NCBI GenBank assembly: GCA_035606355.1
Contig: DATNFO010000031.1
Coordinates: 153,092-217,091, forward strand
From: Sulfopaludibacter sp035606355
GTDB taxonomy: Bacteria > Acidobacteriota > Terriglobia > Bryobacterales > Bryobacteraceae
Reading direction: 5' to 3'
Length of the DNA stretch: 64,000 bases
The position numbers and the translations under genes were made by a program. Below are positions 53,662-62,241 of the stretch, piece by piece (the stretch's first letter is position 1; each line of letters opens with the position of its first letter). The notes below the pieces were generated by a model. The model ran no database searches, was not told the DNA's origin, and was given only the letters and a program-made list of their open reading frames with translations.

Positions 53662-55661
53662 TTACTCTTTTCCGAAAGTCATCTCGATTCCCGCGTAAAT
53701 GGTTCGCCCGCGTTGTGCGAAGATCGTTCCACCGGGTGTATCTTTCCAGTCTGGAAGCCAAACCGGATGGTTCAGCAGATTCTCGGCATGCGCGACGAAG
53801 GCAAGGCCGGATTTACAGTGACCGGCAGGTATTTCGCCAGATCGTATCGCAGGTTTGCGTTGATCAGGTGATGAGCGGAGGGTGTCGGGTTCATCGAGTT
53901 CTCATATCCGGGAATCGTCGGCTGATATACGTCGAACACGCTCGCCGTCAAGCCGTTCGCCGCCGCATAACTGACGCCGCCTTTGGGCGCCCAGTTCGCA
54001 ATCGGCGTGATATTCTTCGTCACTCCATCGTCGTTCGTCTGGTAAATCGTAGAGCCTGTCATGAAAACACTTTTCAGCAGGTAGTATTTCCCTTCCACTT
54101 CGAAGCCCTGGAACCTCGCCTCACCTTGATTCACATACCGGTTGTCGCCCCCGAAGTTAGCCTGAATGATCGGATCGGTCTGTTTGCTGTGGAAGTAGTT
54201 CACTCCCGTTTGAAACCGCCGGCCTTCATACGTCACCCCGATGTCGATGGTCGCCACCTTTTCCGGGCGTAAGTTCGGGTCGCCGTACAGAGTGGGCGGT
54301 CCTTCCCAAACCGGCGGCCCCAGGTTCATGTAGTTCTCAAAAAGGCTCGGCGCCCGGAATGCTTTGCTGTACAGCGCTTTGAGCGTGACATGGCTGGCGG
54401 GACTGTAAATGACTCCTACTCTCGGAACCACGTTGAGTTGGAGGTCTCCAATTTTGTTGGCCTGGAATCCACCGATCAGCTTAACGTTCTCCGTCAACTG
54501 ATGGTCCACCTGGCCGTAAAGCGCGCCCCCGGACCGGCTGCCTTCCGCAATCGGCGCTCTGGGGTAAGTGAAATAAAAGTATTCGATGCCATTCATATAG
54601 TTGAACAGCGCGCCGAAGGTCACGTGATCCTTCTGGCTCAACCGCACCGTGTTGGTCCACTCGAGAACGGTTTCGTAGGAGTCCCTTGTCATCCACGGCA
54701 CGGTCTTTTCCGCATTCAGAGCCGTCCGCGTATACGTCAGGTCGAAGCTCATATCCCAGTTCTCGGCGGCTTTCAGGCTGTATCCCAGATCGGCGAAACC
54801 GCGCCGCCAGCGCGCCTCTCCGACCATGCCCTCAACGTAGGACGTCTTCCAGTCGGTAAACGAAGACATGAAGCTCAAACCGCGGAAATTCACTCCGACA
54901 TACGCGCCCTTACCCCGATCCGGAATCGTTGCTATCCCATCGCCGCCCATATAGGTCCATACCGGAGTAACCCAATTGGGCGTCTGGCGGAATTGCGCCG
55001 CGCCGACCACGTTCAGATCGCCATGCTGCAGCGAAAACTCGCCGGAAGTCGCGGTACCCGTTCCGGCCGCGCCCATTCCCGTCACCGCTGCGTGGTTGCC
55101 GGTCGCCTTCTTCGTGATCACGTTGACCACCGCCGAAAACGCGTTCGACCCGTATAGAACCGAGCCGGGTCCGCGAATCACCTCGATCCTCTCGATGATA
55201 TTTACCGGGAAGGTCTCTAACAGATCTCCGCTCAACCCGCCTTCCAGCACCTCGCGTGTCGGCCGTCCATTGATGAGGTATAGGATGTGCCCACCGTTGA
55301 TCTTCGTCTGATCTCCGCGCGCCGCAATAATACTGCGGTCCGTAAACGATGCAACCGACCCGGACAGCCCGCAAACGCGCTGCAGAATCTCGCTTAACGT
55401 CAGCCCTGCAAATCTGCGCAGCTCATCTTGTGTGACCACTGACATGACACCGGGCGCATCCGAAATCTTTTCTGAGAATTTCGAGGCGGTAACCACTTTC
55501 ATGTCCAGCAGGGATTGCAGATCCATCGCGTAGAGATCCTGCCCCGCTGGCGTTCCGGAACCGCCGTTCGGCGCTCCGTCGCCCGCAGTAGCGCTGCTCG
55601 CAATCGCGCCCGCGCAGATGGCGATCAGGCACGCGAGTTTTTTACCATTCATGCCCTCCAT
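53662..55661 (-). CDS. TonB-dependent receptor, interrupted by an apparent one-base frameshift near its 3' end
   Basis: The uninterrupted frame 55661-53772 gives 629 residues. A signal peptide precedes a plug domain (VVTASKFSEKISDAPGVMSVVT, INGRPTREVLEGGLSG, IERIEVIRGPGSVLYGSNAFSAVVNVITKK) and a barrel (KALYSKAFRAPSLFENY, LRPEKVATIDIGVTYEGRRF). The frame ends with an implausible SSRMPRIC. Moving one frame at about 53807-53810 restores the canonical ending: LAFVAHAENLLNHPVWLPDW, then GRTIYAGIEMTFGKE and a stop at 53662, ten bases before YfiR. Inserting a single G in a GC run would repair it. Either a real mutation or a sequencing slip is possible. The family imports iron-chelator, cobalamin-like or other large ligands; the ligand is unknown. 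Confidence 0.85.
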
Positions 55662-55821
55662 ATCGGCGAAACGGCCGATTTACTTTAGGCCGTCTTTCGC
55701 AGTTGATGGGCTTGGCGCCAGATAAGTCGGTCCAAATGCGGGGAAAGGAGGCGGCTGGCACAACTACTACGTTCGTGGTATCCTATACCCAATCGTTTCC
55801 AATCCAAAGTTTTTACCCCAT

Positions 55822-58800
55822 ATGTCCTGCCGTACCCTTCTTGTCTTAGCTCTCTTTGTGAGTTTCTCTGCGCTGCCGTCGTTTGCGGCGGGAAAGGAGT
55901 TCACGGCAGGTCCCGGCGAATCGTTCGTACCGGATCAACTCCTGATTCGTCTGGAGCCCGGTGCCGATATCAACAGCGTGCTGTCTCAGGTTCCCCCGGG
56001 GATCGCCGCCAGAGCGTTGAGTGCTCATCACAACTCGTTCCTGCTAACTCTTCCCAAAGGCCTGCAGAATGTGTTGTCGAAGGCGCTCGCTGCCCTGCCT
56101 TCTGTGATTTTCGTTGAACCGAACCGGATTCGTACCGTCAATCTGAGTACCCCGAACGATCCCAGTTACTCGTCCCAGTGGGCTTTGACGAATATTCAGG
56201 CTCTCCAGGCGTGGAACCTGATGCCCGATCAGTTTTTGACGGCGTCTACTGCGGGAGCTAACCGTGTCAAGGTGGCCGTCCTCGATACGGGCGTAGATTG
56301 CACGCATCCGGATTTTCGCAACGCCGGGGGAACGTCTGCCGATTCCGCTCAGGGTGGTCAGATTCTGTTTTCAGCCAGCAGCGCACCGGTGCCAACAACC
56401 GTTTCGCCCGCCGTGTGTCCATGGCAAGACGATCAAGGGCACGGGACGCACACCGCGGGGACGATCGCGGCGGCGACCGGCAATGGAACCGGGGTTGCGT
56501 CCGTAGGATATCCGCTGCAGCTGATCGTCTACAAGGTGCTCGACAGTAGCGGCAGCGGCAACGACGCCCTGATTGCGACTGCCATCGAATCCGCCACTGA
56601 CGCCGGCGCCAAGGTCATCTCCATGAGCCTCGGTGGCGCTGGCTACTCGCAGAGCTTGCAAGAGGCTATGGATTATGCCTGGGCGCACGATACCCTCGTC
56701 GTCGCCGCTGCCGGAAATACCGGTGACACAACGCTCGAATATCCGGGCGCCGGTAACCATGGTATCGGCGTAGCTGCGACGGACACCAGCAACGCGCGAG
56801 CCAGCTTTTCGACGTACGGAAATTGGACGAAAATCGCGGCTCCGGGTGTAGGCATCCTCTCTACGCTGCCCACTTATTCGAATTCGTACGGCATATCCTA
56901 TGGGAGCCTTTCCGGTACATCGATGGCGACGCCTCACGTTGCGGCCGTCGCGGGACTAATCGCGATGGGGAACCCAGGCCTTTCGGCCGCAGCCATAGCC
57001 CAACGTCTGCAACAGTCCGCCCAATCGACATCCACTACCTGGGATCAATACCTCGGATACGGCGTGTTGAACGCCGCCGGCGCGGTGAGCGGAACATTGC
57101 GGCCGGGAAGTCTGGGCAGCCTGGTTGGCCAAGTGCTGAGCAGCAGCGGGGTCGCGGTCGCCGGCGCCATCGTAACCGGAGGCGGCAAGAGCTTCACCAC
57201 AGCTTCAGACGGGTTATTTCGTCTTCCGAATCTCGCAGCCGGAACCTACACTGTCACCGTCACCGCTTCGGGATACTCAGCATTGAGCGTGCAGGCCGCG
57301 GTTGTGCAGGGCGCCGACACAATGCTGGCGCCTCACATGGGCTCAGCCCAGGGCGAGTTTACCGGGCAGGTGCAACACAATGGGATGCCGATGGCGGGGG
57401 CCAGTGTCGAAGCCAATTCCGGAGGCGCCAACGTCGCGACGGCAACCACCGACGCCAACGGCTCCTATGCTCTCTATGTTGCACCCGGAACCTACAGTCT
57501 GACGGCGTCCAATGCGGGAGCCGTCACTTCCACGGTTACCGCCCAGTCCGTCGCTTCCGGCGGAGTTACGAGCGTCAACATTCCTTTGTCCACGCTCGGC
57601 AATATCACGGGCGTCGTAAAGGATTCCAGCGGGGCACTCTTGGCAGGCGCGCGAGTCGATATCTCAGGTGCGTTTACAGCCGGCGCCACAACAGATTCTT
57701 CGGGAAACTTCTCGAGCATCGGACTGCCTTCCGCCACATACTCCGTCACAGCGTCGGCCACCGGCTACAATCCGGCAGTGCAGAGCGGTGTCGCGGTTAA
57801 CGCGAACGCGTCCACGTTCCTGACACTGATCTTTAACGCAGGCCCACCTGTAATCTCGGCCGCTTCCGCCGGCTCGGTGACGAGTTCCGGGGCCACTATC
57901 ACGTGGGTAACGAACCGCCCGGCCGACTCACAAGTGAACTATGGTCTCTCGTCATCGTACGGGTACACTACGCCGCTCGATTCCACGCTTGTAACCACTC
58001 ATTCGGTCGCGCTGACAGGTCTGGCGCCGTCAAGCACCTATCACTATCAAATCCTGACGCGAGATTCGCAGGGGCTGCTCGGCGCCTCGGCCGACCTTTT
58101 CTTTACCACGCTGAGCTCGCCAGGTACACAGCTCCTGCAATTGCATCTGGACTCTTCCGAAGTGAATGCTGTGACAAACGGATCGACGGTCACTCCCGCG
58201 GTAGCACCGCCGGGCCTCACCGGCAAAGTGCAGGTGAGCGGAACCGGATCGGTGAACTTCACTTCCGCGCAATCCGGCAACGGCGTCTACTTTCTGAATT
58301 GCTGCGTCAACACCAACAATGCGTATTACAAGTTTACCGGCGCTGGCGTCGGAACCGCGTTCAACACGGATCAGGGCCAGATCACGTTCTATCTGAAGTC
58401 GCGCTATAGCTTCACGCAACGCAAGTCATCCGCGTCCGGCCCGCGGTATGCGTTCGACGTCCGCGACGCGAGCACACATCAATTCTACTTTCTGACGCAG
58501 GTGTCTTCGGGTTATCTGGAATTCGTTTACACCATCGGAGGCAGCTCCCAATACTATTTCGTGCCCGTGGGCACTGAAGATACTCTCTTCGGAAGTGGAG
58601 TGACGGCGAAGGTCACATTGGCATGGAACTCTGCCTCCGGAACCGGAACGCTCGCCTTGAACGACAAAACGGTGAAGACCACGTCATACGTCAAAAGCAC
58701 TCCGAGCTGGACCAGCGCTTCGGTGTTCGACCTGGGAGCGTACGAGTACGGAACCTCCGGCGGTTATTACAGCGAGGACGATATTATCGATGAGTTCAGT

Positions 58801-60111
58801 GTCGTGGGTCCGGCGCAGGCGACCGACGCCGTCCCGCCTGTGGTGTCCATTACAGCGCCTGGAGCGGGTGCAACGGTTTCGAGTGTGGTTACTGTAGCAG
58901 CCAACGCGACGGACAACGTCGGTGTAACGGGCGTTCAATTCGAGCTAGACGGCGCGAAGATCGGCGGTGCTCAGAGTGGGGCTGGACCTACCTACTCCAT
59001 CTCTTGGGATACAACGACGGCCAGCAATGGTCCTCATACCCTTTCGGCGGTTGCGTCCGACGCGGCGGGAAACTCCGCTACGGCGTCAAATGTCGCTATC
59101 ACAGTAAACAACGTGTCGCCCCCGCCTGTGATCTCGGCAGTGAACGCATCTCCCGTCACATACTCTGGTGCAACCATCTCGTGGACTACGGATACGCTCT
59201 CCGATTCTCAGGTGGCCTATGGCACTACGTCATCATACGGCTCCATCAGTCCGCTGAACTCGACGCTGGTAACCTCGCACTCCGTGTCACTCGGGGGACT
59301 TACCGCTTCTACCACTTATCATTACCAGGTAATGTCACGCGATTCGCAGGGGAATCTTGTGAGTTCAGCGGATTTCACCTTCACAACGGCTGCAGCGCCG
59401 GTGGGACCGCAACCACTACTCTTGCTGCATGCAGACGCTTCCGAGGTCAGCGGGACCACTGCAGGGGCAATTGTGACACCGTCCGCCGGCCCCGCTGGAT
59501 TTACCGGCAACGTCGTAGTGAACGGCACGGGCTCGGTTAACTTTGCTACTGGCCAATCCGGCAATGGTCTATACTTCCTGAACTGCTGCGGAAACACGAA
59601 CAATGCTTATTACAAGTTCACGGGAACGCCCGTGGGTTCCATCTTCAACGTGGCTCAAGGGCAGATCACCTTCTATCTGAAATCGCGCTACACGTTCGCG
59701 CAACGCACGGCGAGCGCCGCGACCCCGCGGTACGCCTTCGATGTCCGGGATGCCTCTTCGCACCAGTTTTACTTCCTGACTCAGGTTTCTTCCGGATATC
59801 TTGAGTTCGTCTACAACATTGGCGGCGCCGCGCAATACTACTTTGTGCCTGCGGGAACCGAGGAGGCGTTGTTCGGCAGCGGTGTGACGGTCAAGGTCAC
59901 TCTCACTTGGGACGGCAGCGCTGGCGCCGCTACACTGTTCTTGAATGATAAGGCGGTCAAGACCACCGCATATAAGGCGAGCGCACCTAGCTGGACAGCC
60001 GCGTCAGTGTTCGACTTCGGGGCGTACGAGTACCTTACTCATGGCGGTTATTACAGCTTGGACGACATTATCGATGAATTTACCGTGACGGGGCCGGCGA
60101 GCGGCAACTGA
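55822..60111 (+). CDS. Large secreted subtilase (S8) with duplicated FN3 + LamG-like C-terminal modules
   Basis: 1,429 residues. A signal peptide (LLVLALFVSFSALPSFA) and a propeptide (~35-110) precede the S8 domain, with all catalytic residues: Asp in VAVLDTGVDCTHPDF, His in GHGTHTAGT, Ser in SGTSMATPHVAAVAG. Then come carboxypeptidase-regulatory/SdrD-like beta domains (~430-670) and two copies of a ~320-residue unit. Each unit has a fibronectin-III/purple-acid-phosphatase-like part (SGATITWVTNRPADSQVNYG; SGATISWTTDTLSDSQVAYG) and a LamG-like part with the motif YFLNCCxNTNNAYYKF. A Big-type domain (VSITAPGAGATVSS, ATDNVGVTGVQFELDG) sits between them. It is probably an extracellular protease anchored or targeted by its C-terminal binding modules. 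No clear ribosome-binding site precedes the ATG. Confidence 0.93.
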   Translation: MSCRTLLVLALFVSFSALPSFAAGKEFTAGPGESFVPDQLLIRLEPGADINSVLSQVPPGIAARALSAHHNSFLLTLPKGLQNVLSKALAALPSVIFVEPNRIRTVNLSTPNDPSYSSQWALTNIQALQAWNLMPDQFLTASTAGANRVKVAVLDTGVDCTHPDFRNAGGTSADSAQGGQILFSASSAPVPTTVSPAVCPWQDDQGHGTHTAGTIAAATGNGTGVASVGYPLQLIVYKVLDSSGSGNDALIATAIESATDAGAKVISMSLGGAGYSQSLQEAMDYAWAHDTLVVAAAGNTGDTTLEYPGAGNHGIGVAATDTSNARASFSTYGNWTKIAAPGVGILSTLPTYSNSYGISYGSLSGTSMATPHVAAVAGLIAMGNPGLSAAAIAQRLQQSAQSTSTTWDQYLGYGVLNAAGAVSGTLRPGSLGSLVGQVLSSSGVAVAGAIVTGGGKSFTTASDGLFRLPNLAAGTYTVTVTASGYSALSVQAAVVQGADTMLAPHMGSAQGEFTGQVQHNGMPMAGASVEANSGGANVATATTDANGSYALYVAPGTYSLTASNAGAVTSTVTAQSVASGGVTSVNIPLSTLGNITGVVKDSSGALLAGARVDISGAFTAGATTDSSGNFSSIGLPSATYSVTASATGYNPAVQSGVAVNANASTFLTLIFNAGPPVISAASAGSVTSSGATITWVTNRPADSQVNYGLSSSYGYTTPLDSTLVTTHSVALTGLAPSSTYHYQILTRDSQGLLGASADLFFTTLSSPGTQLLQLHLDSSEVNAVTNGSTVTPAVAPPGLTGKVQVSGTGSVNFTSAQSGNGVYFLNCCVNTNNAYYKFTGAGVGTAFNTDQGQITFYLKSRYSFTQRKSSASGPRYAFDVRDASTHQFYFLTQVSSGYLEFVYTIGGSSQYYFVPVGTEDTLFGSGVTAKVTLAWNSASGTGTLALNDKTVKTTSYVKSTPSWTSASVFDLGAYEYGTSGGYYSEDDIIDEFSVVGPAQATDAVPPVVSITAPGAGATVSSVVTVAANATDNVGVTGVQFELDGAKIGGAQSGAGPTYSISWDTTTASNGPHTLSAVASDAAGNSATASNVAITVNNVSPPPVISAVNASPVTYSGATISWTTDTLSDSQVAYGTTSSYGSISPLNSTLVTSHSVSLGGLTASTTYHYQVMSRDSQGNLVSSADFTFTTAAAPVGPQPLLLLHADASEVSGTTAGAIVTPSAGPAGFTGNVVVNGTGSVNFATGQSGNGLYFLNCCGNTNNAYYKFTGTPVGSIFNVAQGQITFYLKSRYTFAQRTASAATPRYAFDVRDASSHQFYFLTQVSSGYLEFVYNIGGAAQYYFVPAGTEEALFGSGVTVKVTLTWDGSAGAATLFLNDKAVKTTAYKASAPSWTAASVFDFGAYEYLTHGGYYSLDDIIDEFTVTGPASGN

Positions 60112-60129
60112 CCGCTCCGCCACTATTTC

Positions 60130-60360
60130 GAGCGGCTTCAGACGGCGCTATCGCCGGAAATGCTGGTCTCTGTATGCCCTCGGTCGGCTGCTTCATGTAG
60201 CTGGGCTCAGCCGGATACTGCCGTGTTCAAACCGGCTCGGTCGCGCCACTCGCTGTCCAACTCGATACCGTATGGCGGATCGGTGACGATGACGATCGGT
60301 TTGCGTCACCGAGCAGGTGCGCGACATCTTCGGGCCGAGTGCAGTCGCCTCCAGGATTAA
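60130..60360 (-). pseudogene. Decayed fragment of a ParB-linked DNA methyltransferase
   Basis: The minus-strand translation, switching frames, gives GDCTRPEDVAHLLGDA, then VTDPPYGIELDSEWRDRAGLN, then EPSYMKQPTEG, then ETSISGD. These align with residues ~174-240 of the intact methyltransferase at 62242-63585 (GDATNPEAVRRLLAGGE, VTDPPYGIELDSEWRDRAGLN, EPSYLRRTEG, NTSISCD). At least three frameshifts and a stop interrupt it, and homology starts abruptly near 60355. It lies between the subtilase stop and a repeat-rich tract, facing the intact paralogue. It is too short and damaged to function. Confidence 0.8.
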
Positions 60361-60498
60361 ACCCCGTAGAGCCGTTCTGTAAGGTTTGCCTTGAAAAGAA
60401 AAGACTTGGGATGGCTCCGCAGGAATGGTTCACTTCGAGGTGACTCTCGGGAGAACGGAGGATTTGGTAGCACCAGAGCTCAGTGAATACCTCGCTCC

Positions 60499-60525
60499 GC
60501 GTTAAATAACGCAAAAATAACGCAA
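60499..60525. repeat. Palindrome plus tandem AAATAACGCAA repeats
   Basis: GCGTTA-AA-TAACGC forms a palindrome at 60499-60512. AAATAACGCAA occurs twice in tandem at 60504-60514 and 60515-60525. The reverse motif GCGTTATTT recurs at 60663-60671 and 60684-60692. These lie in the 747-base gene-poor stretch 60112-60858, which otherwise contains only the methyltransferase relic and no credible reading frame. They could be binding sites of a mobile-element protein or a scar of insertion; the role is unknown. Confidence 0.6.
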
Positions 60526-60662
60526 ATTCTGGTTTTGAGAGCGGCTCTGACTTCGAGTTGCCTGGTGGGCGTCACGGTCATCTCCTGTAGTTTGATGCTC
60601 GTGCAAGCGGATCGAACGTAAGCCACTTCTACTTAGTGCTGTTTTGCGCCTCCGATTTTCCC

Positions 60663-60692
60663 GCGTTATTTTCGTCAATTCTCGCGTTATTT
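60663..60692. repeat. Inverted-orientation GCGTTATTT repeats
   Basis: GCGTTATTT occurs at 60663-60671 and 60684-60692, the reverse complement of the motif at 60504-60525, spaced 21 bases (two helical turns) start to start. A related GCGCGTTAAA follows at 60702-60711. Regular spacing suggests protein-binding iterons. Confidence 0.5.
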
Positions 60693-60858
60693 GTCGCGAA
60701 AAGCGCGTTAAAGAGCGGTTCTGGACGCGCGCAGACGGAGTTGCAGTTCACCGCAGAGGATTGAAATGTAGATCACGGTAGATGGCGGTCACGGAAACTT
60801 CCTGGCGGGCGCGGCACACCGCCTTTACGCTCGCATCGCCATTGGTCAGAGCGTCTCG

Positions 60859-61590
60859 CTAGCGAAGTCGTGTTTTCGGCGCCACCAATTCGCCGCTGTT
60901 TACAGCGCGGCTTAAGAACCGGACGGTGATTTCGCCGCTGGCCTCATCACCCGTACATTCGTCCACCACGAAATCCTTCCACCGGGTGGTCATTCGCCTC
61001 TTTTCCGCGAGAGTTCCCCATTTTTGAATGGCTGCCGCTGCGCGCTCCAACTTTCTTTCGTGCCGCGCCCTTCTGACTTCCCTGGTCCTCCGGAGTGCTG
61101 TGGCCTGGGTTGCGCAAGGGCGGGAACAGTAGATACTTGGCTTGGCCGTCTTGCGCAGGTAGTACCGGCCGCATTTCTCGCATGGGCCGCCGATCCTTTC
61201 CAGCCGGCCATTCTGCAACAGTTGAATGAAGATATCCCAAGCGACATCCCAGCCGGTGCAGGGGCGGCGCGGATTGTACGTTACTGACAAGCCCGCGCCC
61301 TGACCGGTTGGTGCTAGCGTCACCCTAAGGCACTCTTGAACCTCCAGAATGTTCGGAGAGCCAGCGGGCAGCTTCATTTTCAGTAATGGTGGAACAGGGG
61401 CTCCGACCTTCAGTTCGTAGGCAGTCGGGGGAGCCGATCGAGCCGCCTGCCATTCCTTTAGGAGCGCGGCAAGCTTGAGCCTCGCTGCTCCGGCCAGGCG
61501 ATGCCCAGGGACACCATTCCCGTTCAGTAAATCGCGCGATTGTTCCAACGTCAAATCCCGTCGCTTAGAGCGGTGGGTGCGTATTGTCAT
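60859..61590 (-). CDS. Zinc-finger (CGNR-like) protein of the mobile region
   Basis: 243 residues from ATG 61590. The frame is open for another 375 bases but that part overlaps the divergent DUF5681-like gene and the palindrome, so I take the shorter form. The C-terminal half has a zinc ribbon: GPCEKCGRYYLRKTAKPSIYCSRPCATQA with Cys spacing CxxC...CxxxC, near residues 137-157. This is like the CGNR or ABATE-associated zinc finger (motif C-x2-C-G-R-Y-F). Basic residues follow (RRTREVRRARHERKLERAA). It could bind nucleic acid. The N-terminal half is unrecognised. Confidence 0.7.
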   Translation of the reverse strand: MTIRTHRSKRRDLTLEQSRDLLNGNGVPGHRLAGAARLKLAALLKEWQAARSAPPTAYELKVGAPVPPLLKMKLPAGSPNILEVQECLRVTLAPTGQGAGLSVTYNPRRPCTGWDVAWDIFIQLLQNGRLERIGGPCEKCGRYYLRKTAKPSIYCSRPCATQATALRRTREVRRARHERKLERAAAAIQKWGTLAEKRRMTTRWKDFVVDECTGDEASGEITVRFLSRAVNSGELVAPKTRLR

Positions 61591-61665
61591 GATTATTGAT
61601 AGCACAACTTGATAGTGAATGTTTTTCGACATTGGGCTTGATCCACATTGGGCAGCTGCCGTACA

Positions 61666-61698
61666 GTGATATACGACACGTATGGTGTTGTCTATCAC
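61666..61698. promoter_or_regulatory. 14-bp inverted repeat in a divergent intergenic region
   Basis: GTGATATACGACAC at 61666-61679 and GTGTTGTCTATCAC at 61685-61698 are inverted repeats matching at 12 of 14 positions, with a 5-base spacer. They lie between the zinc-finger gene (minus) and the DUF5681-like gene (plus), so a dimeric regulator operator is the natural reading. The zinc-finger protein itself is one candidate ligand. Confidence 0.5.
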
Positions 61699-61797
61699 AA
61701 TCATTTCAGGGGCGAGCCACCTGCGCACCAAGAGGGACGGCGACCCGGAAGTACAGTCGTCATTCGTTGCGGAGTTGTTCCGCCCTGGAGGTGCACA

Positions 61798-62208
61798 GTG
61801 AAGCGCGGGCGGCCATTCCAAGCGGGCAATACCCTCGGCCACGGACGCCCGAAGGGCAGCCGCAATAAAATCAACGAAGCGGGCAAGCTCCTGGAGGAGC
61901 ATTCGGCAACGATTATGGCGCTCGCCATAAGCAAATGCCGTGAAACTCCGAGTATCCTGCGGCAATTGCTGCGGCTAATCGCCCCGAAGCTGCCAGACGC
62001 TCCAATAAATCTCGGGCCGGTTTCCATGGATACCTTAGGGGACCTCGACGCGGCGTCAAGAATTGTCCTGGCAAAAACCGTATCCGGCAAACTCTCTCTG
62101 AATGAAGCGCAAGAAGTTTTTGCTCTGATCGAGACCCGGCGTCGTGTCCTTTTCGGCGTGGAACTTGAGCGCCGCGTCAGTGCAGTTGAGCAGGACCGGC
62201 TACCGTAA
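61798..62208 (+). CDS. DUF5681-like small protein of the methyltransferase cassette
   Basis: 136 residues from GTG 61798, chosen because GGAGGTG at 61786-61792 sits just upstream; an in-frame ATG at 61648 would include non-conserved sequence. The N-terminus KRGRPFQAGNTLGHGRPKGSRNK is characteristic of a DUF5681-type protein commonly encoded in prophages and other mobile elements. The remainder is helical and ends in acid-rich segments (LNEAQEVFALIETRRRVLFG). Function is unknown; the position before a DNA methyltransferase suggests a shared mobile cassette. Confidence 0.75.
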   Translation: MKRGRPFQAGNTLGHGRPKGSRNKINEAGKLLEEHSATIMALAISKCRETPSILRQLLRLIAPKLPDAPINLGPVSMDTLGDLDAASRIVLAKTVSGKLSLNEAQEVFALIETRRRVLFGVELERRVSAVEQDRLP

Positions 62209-62241
62209 GCAATCAAAATCGCATACGAAGAAGGAAAGAAT

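Noticed and set aside
55745..55775. Possible sigma54 promoter (TGGCAC) before the subtilase
   Set aside because: The -12 GC element is not present at the required spacing.
61648..61797. ATG 61648 as the start of the DUF5681-like gene
   Set aside because: The conserved N-terminus begins at GTG 61798 with its own strong ribosome-binding site, and the longer form would run through the palindrome.
61591..61965. Longer N-terminus for the zinc-finger protein
   Set aside because: The extra 125 codons overlap the divergent DUF5681-like gene start and the palindrome, and have no domain-like character.
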